Shown here: positions 46,601-56,200 of the stretch, in pieces
Numbering within the stretch: the first letter of the stretch is position 1
Layout of the letters: each line of letters begins with the position of its first letter
Source: Cyclospora cayetanensis
Taxonomy: Eukaryota; Apicomplexa; Conoidasida; Eucoccidiorida; Eimeriidae
DNA: 64,000 nucleotides
Assembly (NCBI RefSeq): GCF_002999335.1
Contig: NW_020312147.1
Span: forward strand, 186,001 to 250,000
Direction: 5' to 3'
Made by a program: the position numbers and the translations under genes
Notes under the pieces: model-generated
Databases searched by the model: none
Seen by the model: only the letters and a program-made list of their open reading frames with translations
What the model was told of the DNA's origin: nothing

Positions 46601-49600
46601 TCAGCACCGTCCAGCCTGCAACCGCAGCCTATGCCTCGGTTCCGTGCGTGCAGGGCGGAGCTACAGCAGCTGCTGCAGCGGCTGCAACGACAGCAGCTGC
46701 CGTTGCTGCTGCGATTCAAGGAAGCGCACGAAAGGTTCGAGGGACGCCACCGCCAGAAGCAGCAACGATCTGCTGCTGCCGCTGAGGCTGCTCCTGCCTC
46801 GTGTCTCTCTTCAGGCGTAGCAGAGGCTTTGCAGCGCCTCCTTTCTCCGCTGTTGCAGCATGCCGTCGAATTCCAAGTCGAGGCACTCCCGCTGCAGCTG
46901 CTCCAGGTGTTCAAGGCTGCACTGCGTTCCACAGTGAAGGCTCTTCACAGGCAAAGCTCGTCTGCCACTGCCGTGGCATCCGACCGCGATGCGTCTGCAG
47001 CAGCTGCAGCAGCAGCAGCTTCGCCTGTCGTGGCTCTGTCCGTTGCGGAGGCTGCAGGTGCCGCTGCGTTGCATGCGCGGTTTGTTAGGGCCTTGCAGCT
47101 GGATGCCCACTTCAGCAGCAGCAGCAACAGAAGCGGAGGCAGCAGCAGCAGCAGCGAGGCACTCGACAGCATCATGGCGCTTCATGCAGCAACAGCCGTG
47201 GCAGCCGCAGCTGCCTCCGCTGCGGCTGCAGAGAGGCAGCAAGACGCGCTGCTGGGGGAGCCCCCCAGGGGGGCCCCCTCCCGCGGCAGTCCAATGCAAA
47301 CTGCAGCAGCAGCTGCTGCGGCTGCTGTGACTGCAGCAGCGACACGCAGCACATTCTGCTTCCTTGGCGCTCTCTACAAATTGAAGCCTCTGCCAAAGGG
47401 CTCATTCCCCTGGCGCAGACAGCTCGACGAACTCCTGCACTTCCCGCAGTGGGTGCAGGATCAGAGCATTGATTCGCGAGTTTTCTTGGAGGCTTCTGCT
47501 TTGGACGTGCTCTGCGCTGGAGCCAACGACGCTACGTTGTTACTGCTGCTGTGCATGCAAATCGAAAACGCCTTGAAGCGGGCTGGAGCAACGCAGTCGG
47601 TGCTACCGCAGCTGCTGCCCAAGAGCAGCAGCTGCAGCAGCCGCTGCAGCAGCAGCAGCCATCATGCACTGCGTGCCCTTGCTGCATGCGACCAAGAACT
47701 CCCGATCCGAAACGCATGCAGTCCAAAGCTTGGGCAGCTCCAACCCAGAGAAGCTGGCGCAGGGCAGCTGCAGCGAGAGCAGGCTCCAGCTGCTGCCGAG
47801 AAACAGCAGCCGCAACAACAACAGCAGCAGCAGCAGCAGCAGCAAAGTACTCGGTGGCATGAATTGCTATCCTCAGTGCGTGGACGCCTTTCGAGTCTGC
47901 AGCAGCTGAGCGTTCGCGTGCCGGGGCGTCTGTACACTCCGAAGGCAACACCGACGACGGATGGGCAGCTGGGGTGCAGCAGCAGCACCAGCAGCAGCAA
48001 CACCAGCAGCACCAGCAACAACAGCAATCACAGCGGCAGCTCACCTTGCTCTAAAGTAGGAGCAGCATCTGCAGTGTCTCCGGCAGACGTGGCGCCTCTG
48101 TCTGCTGACTGCTCTTCTCTGGTGTGGGGGGAAAAGCATTTCGCGGAGCACAGCGGTCTGTCTGCTCGCTCCGGAGGCTTGCACGCAGCCGCTGCTGCAA
48201 ACGCAGCCTCCCCAGGCGCGGCAGCAGCAGCAGCAGAAAGACACCTCGTGCGAAAGGAGCAGCGCTTTCTGCAGCAACAGGCAGCAGCACTTCGCGAGGG
48301 GCTTAGCGTTGGCTGTGCGGGGGAGGCTGTTGTCTGCGCTAGCTTCCTGAGACGGTTGCAAAGAAAAATAAGTGCTGCAGCTGCAAGACCTTTCGAGGAG
48401 ACTCTCAATAAGCAGTGCGTAGGAGCTGCTGCTGCTGCCGATTTCCAGCATGCAGCGTCGCTTCTAATGGCGGTATATTACGTCTTTTGTCACGCCGAAG
48501 GGCTTGCTGCTGTGGCTTTTCTGTCGCAGATCAAGTATTCTGGATGTCGATCTGAAAGAAGCCTTGAGACTGTTGGTCGCTCCAGAAGGCGGTCTGCTGC
48601 TGCAGGTGCATCTGCGCCTGCTGCCTGCAGCAGCAGCAGCTGCACTCGCTGGAATCATGCGAAAGGCGTTTCACTGCTACATGCGTTGCATTTGGAAGAC
48701 AAAGCCAAATCGGAGGTACTGGGGGGTGGCGATATTCTCGCTGATGCTGTTCATCATGCGCGTGCAGCGTCTCAGATGTCGCTGCTGCTTGTGATGCTGC
48801 TTGTGGTGCTGCTCGTGCTGCTGTTGCTGCCGCTTCTGTTGCTGCCACTGCTTCTGTTGCTGCTGCTGCTCGCATTCTCGTGCAGGGGATATCAGCGCTT
48901 CGTGATGGGGGTGTTGCTGCTTCTGTTGCTGCTGCTGTGTGTGCAACCCCAGGCATCGCCGCGAGACGTTCGTGTGCAGCCTCTTGTCGCAGCTGCAGCG
49001 AGACAGTGGGCTTTTCTTTAAGGCGTTTGCTCCCTTTGTTGAATCCCATGAAGCAGCACCTGAGCGACAGCAGCAAAGCGCAGCAGCAGCCGCAGCAAGG
49101 ACCCTTGGGCATCACCTGCTGCTGCTGCATCTGCTGCAGCAGTTTCTCATAGCCCCCGCTGCTTCCCGCCAGGACCGACTGCTGCAGCTCGTCGACTGTC
49201 TCGCCAACATTGGTGCTGCTTCTGCCTCTGCTGCTGCTGCTGCACCAAGCGACGCCGCCGCTGCTGCAGTGGGAAGGGTTGTCTCGACGGCTTGCAGACT
49301 TGCTGCTGGCTTCGCAGCGCTCCGCGTGGATATCTCGCCGCAGCAGCAGCTGCTGCTGCTTGCTGCTGTTTGTCAGAGGCTGCAGCAAACGGCCTTACGG
49401 CAACTGCAGACTCGACCAAGACGCCAGCATCTCCACCCCGAGCCGCAGCAGCAGGACGACAACGCGAGCTTCAAGAGTCTTGTGTGGCGGTGTGGGGTAC
49501 TCCCTCCAGGCTGTGGCACGGTGCTTCTAGCAGCACAGCAGCAGCAGCAGCAACAGGTGCAGCAGCAGATGCAGCAGCAGCAACAGATGCAGCAGCAGCA

Positions 49601-51176
49601 GCAGCAGATGCAGCAACAGATGCAGCAGCAGCAGATGCAGCAGCAGCAACAGATGCAGCAGCAACAGGCACAGAGCGGCGGCATGTGTGTGCCAGAGGCA
49701 GCGGCAGCAGAAACTCCTGTGCTTGCAGCATCACCCAAGACGACGTTTTTCGAACACCCATGGTCACTGGTGGATTTAGAGCAGCAACAGCTGTCTCCGA
49801 AGAGGCCCTCTGGTTGCGAGCTGCTGTCTCAGCAGGGACCTTACTGCCTCTTGAAGCGCGAAATCTGCGAAATTCGGGGGAGCAGTCTCTATCTGCGAGT
49901 GCAAGACAGCAGCGGCAGCGCCGTCGCAGAGACACGCCTCCCCCTCACCGAGTTTTGCTGCATTCGAGCACCCAGACGAGCCGTTGCACCCCCCCCCCAC
50001 AAGCGCAACGGAGGCAGCCGTGGGAGCAGATGGCACTGCCAGCAAGAGGGGCATCGCGGCTGCTGCCAGGATGATACACTGGAGAACGAGGAGGAGCTGC
50101 GGCGGCTCTTCCCCGGGGTGTCTAGGATGCAGCAACTCACTTTTGTATGCCTTGCCTTGGCTGTATTCTTGCTGCTGGCCCTCCTGCTACGTGGCTCCTT
50201 CTTGGTTGTGCAGCTTTCCTGCGCAGCTGCTGCATGCTTACGACTGCTGTTGCTGATGCACAGCCGCTGCTCGCCGTTTCGAGGTGTGCAGAAAACACCT
50301 GAATATAGAGCGAGTGCCGTTGCATGCGCTTGTTTGCGTCTTGTGCAGTTCTTTCGCGACGGCGTGAGGGCCCCCTTGAGGCTCTTCTTTGCTGCAGCAG
50401 CCGACCGCAGCGCGTTCCTTCAGTTTATTAGGAGGACCCAGGCTACGCTGGAGGCAAAGCGCAGCAGCAGCAGCAGCAGTAGCAGCGCTTCTGGCAGTAG
50501 ACTTGTCGTGAGAGACACATTGAGTATGGAGGCAGGGGCCGTTTGCTTCTTCCTAGGACCGCAGGTTCACGAGGAAGTGCGATCTGTCGCGTTTGCTGCT
50601 GCTGCGGGGGGGGTTAAGGCTAGAAAGCGTAGCGATACAAGGCCTACGAACTGTGACAGTAGTGGCTGCTCGCTGCAAGCCTCGATGTCGGTGCTGCAGC
50701 CGCTGTTTCCCATAGAGAAAGGCCGAGCGCGTCAGCTCTACCTGCTGCAGCAGCAGCGGCTCCTCCAAGCTGCAGCAGCTGCTGCTGTAGCTGCAGACTT
50801 GCCAAGCGTGCAGACGGCCTGGACGGCCCCTACGCGAACATTCACAGCAACAGCAGGGAGTCAGACGTCGTCGCTGTGGTGGCTTCGTCTGAAGAGCTTC
50901 TTTGGTGCGGATTCTCCCCCAGCTCGCACAGAGGCGAAAGGCGCTTCAACGCCTCCAGAAGCACGCGGCAGTTCTCACTGGCTGCTGTTGCAGGAGGAGG
51001 AAGAGGCTCTGAGCAGCAGCAGCAGCAGCAGCCTTTCGGATTCTGAGGGAGACATCTGCACTGAGGCTTCTCAAAAAAGGAAGCGCAAGCCTGGAGGACA
51101 TAAAGGGCATTCCTCAGTTGCAGTGGCAGCTGCAGTTGCTGCTGCGGCTGCCGAGTTGATGCTCTTCCCAGCGTAA
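43616..51176 (+). CDS. Very large coiled-coil, Gln/Ala-rich protein of unknown family
   Basis: I do not recognise this protein. Six exons join in phase: 43616-45493, 46234-46337, 46654-48414, 48530-48715, 48953-50144, 50349-51176, about 1982 residues. The N-terminal third has Cys/Asn, Ala and Gln repeats, including a 30-bp array, then a conserved-looking block (FPEFPRDYMNVHELARAALL; a Cys cluster CSVCGGGSPCSC; FFVLNGVPLVWGGKAFDALG) and heptad-like coiled coil at roughly residues 480-625. The exon 2-3 joint (QQRLMAELQQLLQRL) continues the helical pattern. Later globular-looking pieces include FPWRRQLDELLHFPQWVQDQ, SILDVDLKEALRLLVAPEGG, ETFVCSLLSQLQRDSGLFF and FFRDGVRAPLRLFF. It ends in a Ser/Glu stretch, a basic KRKRKPGGHKGH patch and Ala. 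No signal peptide. Separate genes 43616-45493 and 46234-51176 are possible, because the first joint rests on phase alone. Confidence 0.5.
44484..44635 (+). repeat. 30-bp coding repeat (QPQQQRQQQS)n
   Basis: About five tandem copies of a 30-bp unit, virtually identical in sequence, encode Gln-Pro-Gln-Gln-Gln-Arg-Gln-Gln-Gln-Ser in the large coiled-coil gene. Sequence identity at silent positions indicates recent expansion. Confidence 0.95.
49537..49672 (+). repeat. CAG/ATG coding repeat (Q-rich with Met)
   Basis: Tandem CAGCAGCAACAGATG-type units encode a Gln run with regularly spaced Met, in exon 5 of the large coiled-coil gene. The other frames of the same tract read Ala/Asp/Thr or Ser/Arg. 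Confidence 0.93.
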
Positions 51177-52283
51177 TCGAAGCGCAGGGGGGCACCAGTG
51201 CTGGCAGTTGCCGCAGCAGCAGAACCGCGCGCTTCTCAAATTTTTGTTGACCCTTGAGGCTTCCTTATGTGCACAGTCCTGCTCCCATCTTCCGTAGAGG
51301 GTGTTGGTGCACGAGGAAAAGCAGCAACGCCAGCGACAGCGGATCGACTTCCCATGCGGTCCTGGCAGCTGCCACCTCCTGCTTTACGTTTTTTACACGC
51401 CACTGGCCTTGGCGAGCCACGCGTTAGAGGGTGCTAGTGTGGAAGCCATACTCCGCTGGCTGTATCAGACGGCTAGCCAGCTCCTTCCTAGTATTGGGAC
51501 GTGCAGATTCTCCCTTACAATCCAGCTTTCCCACCTAGTACAAAATACCCCAGGAGCATATGTTGCAGGAGAGGCGGCACGCAGAGGTGGATTTTCGACA
51601 GGCCTGCTACTGCCGCAAACTGCTGCGCGGTACACTCTGAGATGTTCGAACCACCCATAGAAGAAGCTCTGTGCATTTAAGAGACGTGATTGGCTGGCGC
51701 ACTCATCGTCGGACACTCACATGCCATGCCATGTCTCACAGCCCCCAGCAAGCAAGCCTTCGACTACTACTGTGTCTGCAGGAACGCCTTGAGAAAGGAA
51801 ATTGCCAAATGTGTATGCTATTTAACCCTTAGGACAGCAGGCTGGTGGTGCGCTCATCTGTATAAGGCTCCGCAGGTATTTGATGTGCGCATCAATTGTG
51901 CCACCGTCAACGACCTGACCATAAGTTTGTCTAACCTATGCAAATCGACGTTTTTTCCTGTTTATAGAAAAGCCTTTTGATGCTCGGTGCACGGCGCTTG
52001 CTATGACCCTGCACCGCATGTGGAATTGCACGAGCTCGAGTTTCTTTCAAATCCCCCCTCGGACAAATTAAAACACTTTATAGGCAGACTTTAGCAGGCA
52101 AGCGCCGATCTCTGCGCGTGTCTGGCTGCCTGCGAAATACATCCTACACACACTCCCGCAATAATCTCTCAAAGACTCGAATATGTGTTGCGGCCGGCAA
52201 AACATGGTACCCCGTAGAGGGTTCTAGGCCGTCCATAAAATAAAAATAAAGAAGACTCGGCGGCTAGTGCTGCTGCAATTTAG
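51177..52283. other. No supported gene
   Basis: Follows the stop of the large gene. A plus open frame at 51301-51660 lacks an ATG and has no recognisable motif. Sequence from 51690 on is AT-richer with only short frames. Confidence 0.4.
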
Positions 52284-52430
52284 GAGCTGCATGCGCTCGG
52301 AGTGCAGACTTTGCATCTCCTGCTGCGGGTGCCTCACAGCACCATCACGCAGCTCAACGTTGCGCTGCTGCCGCACGGTTCGCTGCTGAATGCCACAGCG
52401 ACGAGTTGCGTCAATGCCTTGAAACTGCCG
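52284..52430 (+). CDS. Isolated possible exon resembling exosome RNase PH subunit (RRP46-like)
   Basis: A 147-bp stretch bounded by AATTTAG at its 5' side and CCG|GTATGG at its 3' side is open in phase 0. It encodes LLRVPHSTITQLNVALLPHG followed by SLLNATATSCVNALKLP, which resembles the RNase PH-fold segment of exosome subunits (pattern: P-x-T-x-I, hydrophobic strand, D/H-G-S-L-L-x-x-x-x-N-A, A-L-x-x-x-x-P). Neither the preceding substrate-binding part nor a following exon was found nearby, so this may be a fragment, a pseudogene or a chance match. Confidence 0.25.
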
Positions 52431-53222
52431 GTATGGCTGCACTCGGATCGGGCCCCTTCTAGTGAGCCGTCCAGCGCGCCTTCTCTACTGCTGCTGCCGG
52501 TACAGTGAGTCAGCGTGTCTTGCTGACAAGGCTGCCGCGGCAGGTAGCTAGCTTCATGAATATGGGGGTTGTGGCACGGCGTGCACACCTTGGTGCCACC
52601 ACAAGAGCAGCACCCTGGTCCTGTAGGTCCAGCGGCCCCTTGCGGATCATTAGTTTACTGCAAATGCTGCTACGCAGCTCCTCTATCGCGGGAGCAGCGG
52701 CAGTCAGAAAACTCCAAAGATGAGGTTGGTTCCACCCTCAGGCATTCCCACGATGAAAAAATACAAGTAGAACAGTCAATTCTAAAGGCATCCCTCGGGT
52801 GCCTCCACACGGTCCTCCGCGCCCTTTTGGGGGTTCGCACTTTCCCATTCAGGCGTCTTGGAGAAGCTCTAATTCCTACTTTCGAAAGCGTCTTGGTAGA
52901 GCCAAGCGTGGTGGTGATGGTGCTATATAATTTTGCGCCGTCAGTGGCGGCTGCAAACTTCCCTGTATAGATATATAAACACTAATAGGAGCCGACAAGC
53001 CCCCAATGAAAACAACATGCTGCACGAGGGGGCCCATTAAGGGGCCTCTGGAATCCTCGAGCTGTACCGCAGCAAAAGGGCGAAAAATGTAAATTTGACA
53101 TTAAAGAGAGACCTCAGCGGAATGAGCGCGTAGCACGCGCCTCGTCAAAAAATGAGGCGCTGAAGATCTTCTTCCCACAGGCGTGCTTTTCTCTTGCGGG
53201 TCACGACTATCCCCTCCCTCTT
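52431..53222. other. No supported gene
   Basis: Short frames only on both strands; should contain the 3' UTR of the minus-strand ApiAP2 gene, whose stop is at 53223-53225. Confidence 0.4.
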
Positions 53223-56200
53223 TCATTCTTCTTCTGGAGACTGTTCTGTTTTGCCACTCTTAGACACAGGTAATCCCACTGAATCGGCAGCAGCAGCACT
53301 CAAAGCAGCACGCCCTGTGTCGGTTGCGAGTGCTGCTGCTGGTAAGTTCCCTCGGTAGTCCATGCTGACTGAAGCGGCTCGCCAGGAGTGGGGATTCGCC
53401 GCTGGTAAGGGGTTGTTTCTCTGGTGCAGATGCTGGGTGTCTTCGCTCGACACTTGTTGCTGCAGAAGCTGCAGCAAGGGGCCCCATAGGGGAGGATCTG
53501 CTTGCGCCTTCGGCTGGGGGGAGGCAGCTGCCGTGGATCGTACGAGCGAGGGACCCCTGGCCGCGGCTAGCTGGCTAGCCACCGCGTCTTCTGCCGCTGC
53601 CACTGCCCCCTTTGGAGTGGGCATTGAAGGCACGCCTATCGGAGCAGCAAGTGGCTGCTCAGGTCGGCTGCTCAGCTCACCAGCAGTCGGCTTCTCTAGC
53701 CTTGCGAAAGACGCTCCGTCAGATAGTGCACGAGACTCTTTCTGCGCGGAGCCGCCGTTGGCGCTGCCGCTGGGCCTTAGGCTCCTGGTCGCTGCTGCGA
53801 CGGTCTCTGCCAATAGGAGAAGCAGCTGTTTCTGCTGCTCAGATCCGCTGGCTAGTAGAGAGGCGAGCTCCAGGAGGGATGGCACGCCCGTCTGCTGCTG
53901 TTGCTGCAACGGCTGCTGCATGCGTCCATGCTGTTGCGCGTCTAACGCGCATCGCAGCGAGGCTGGGCCAGCTGCAGCAGCAGCGGGAGGCACACACTGC
54001 CGCTGCAGTGCAGGATGCTGCTCTGGAGCTAAGCCATCCAGCTGCGACTCCCCAAGGGAGCTGCTGCAGTCCTGTTGAGCAGAGTCAGCAGCAGCCACGC
54101 GACGCCTCTTTGCTTCCAGGATCCCTTCTTTGATTTCAGCCCGCCTCCCCTGGTCGAGCTGCACGCGAGACGGCGGATGGAGGCCTTCTGCCGCATGGCT
54201 TGCAGCCCTCAACGGGAGCGCTGCAGGAGCCGTCACTCCCTTTCCTGAGGAGCCTAGTGCACTCCCCTTCGCGTTGGCAGCTGTGTCAGCAGCAGACACG
54301 GCGTGCAGGAGGGCATCCATGTGCTCGCGGCTCTCCAGTGAGACGCAAGACGCAGCCTTAGCGCCCGTCAGAAATCGATTTCCTCTTGCTGCCTCTGAAA
54401 GCGGCGAGCGCGATGAAGACCCTCCACAAGCAGCACCAGCAGCAGCAGCTGCCGCGATCAAATCCTCGTAGCGGCCCTCGCCTGCTTCTGCAGAAGAAGA
54501 ATGAAGCGACAGCAGCGCCGCTTCCGCCCTTCTTTGAAGCCGCGCATGGGAGTCCTCCTTGGCCTCGCTCTCGCTCGCTGAGACTGGAGCACAGCTGTTG
54601 CTGCTGCTGGAGAGAGGGTTTGCAGGAGCCATCGAGAGGCGTTGAGACAACTCTGACACCCCCCCCAGAGCTCTGCCAAGAGGCCCTCGCAGCAGCAAAG
54701 CTCCTAGCTGTTGCATCCGCTGAAGATGCGGCAGCTGCTCGCCGTCTCCGACTCCTGCAAGCGCCTCAGCGGCAGCAGTAGCAGTAAGAGCAGCAGCCGC
54801 AGCAGGAGGAGGAAGAGGAGGAGGCACCCTCCCGTCGCTGTGCAGCCTCTTCGCTGCGGAGTGAGAGCTTCCGAAGGCGCTCTTTCCATTCGTCGCTGCA
54901 GCTGCTGCAAGCGCAGCCGCAGCGCGCCCTCTTTCGGCTGCAGCCGCAGCAACGACAGCCGCTGCAGTCGCCGCTGCAACAGTCGCTGTGTGGCTCTGAG
55001 GTCCCGATATATCCCGCTGAGTGCCTCGTCCTCCTCTGTGCATCCCCCCAAGCTCCCCATTGTGCTCCAGTGCATAAGGTTCGCTCCTCGTCCGCTGTTT
55101 CTGCCCGCCTCTCCTCTTTCCCTGCAGTGCGTCGTGCGCGTCGAGCGGGGAGGCCTCCTTGCCAGTTGCTTCGTTGAGCTGCAAATGTCGCCCGACGGCT
55201 CCAGCGTGGACGTCGACGGGCGCCCCTTTGCAGGCAGAATGCACATCCCTTTCCATTTGCCTTCTGCTTGCGATGGCCTCGCTGTATGCCTTCTGAACGC
55301 TGCCGTGCTTCTTCACCTTGAAATGTCTGCACTGTCTGCGGCCCTTGTGCTGAAGCTGAGCCATGAACGAGCAGTTTTGCTTGTCGAAGCAAACGCCGTG
55401 CACCTTGGGGAGACGCAGGACGGCTTCCAAGATGCTCTCCGTGGAGCTGGGGAGCGCAGAGCCAGCGCTCTGTGTAGGCCCTCCACACTTTGCATCTCCG
55501 GCAGCCGCAACAACGGGCAAGGGAGGCAAGACACGGTGGGCGACATCCGCCGCACCGCCTGCAGCAGGAGGCTGCACGCATTCTCCTCTGAAAAATGCGC
55601 AGCTCTCAATACTCCGCGAGCCGTTGCCATGCAGATCGGGAGAGCGAGGAAACTTGGAGGCAGAGGAGGGCCGTGTTGAGGCAGACATGGACGACGGCAA
55701 GAGAGCGGCAGGAGTGTGAAGCAGCAAGCTTTCGATGCTGGAAACGGCCGTGGCAGAGCGTGCATTTGCTGCTGCCACTTCGGCGCTTGCAGGCATTGCG
55801 GGGCAGCTCCGCCTGGGACTGGAGGATAGACGCCGTGGGGAGTACTTTTCGTGCAGGACGGAGTGGAGACTAGGATCTCCGCCTCGCGGAACTGCACCTG
55901 TTGTGTGTGTCTTTCCACTTCCTTCGGGCTCCCTTGGCTTTTGCTGCCCTGACTTGCCTCCCCAGCTGCTGGCGATAGCCACGGCAAGCGTTGAGAGCAT
56001 TCCTGCCGTCTCTGCGGTCGCGTACTTCTTAGGAGGCGCTCCTTTGGGGGGGGCGGCATTCGTCGCAAAACTTCTCGTGCTGGCAGCGGTGTTGGCGCAG
56101 CCTCGCATGTCAGACTCGGCTGGTGTGGCCTCTTGCTGCTGCTGGCGCAGTTGCTCCGACTGGCGTTGCTGCTGGAGCAAGAAGGCGCTTGCAGTGGCTT

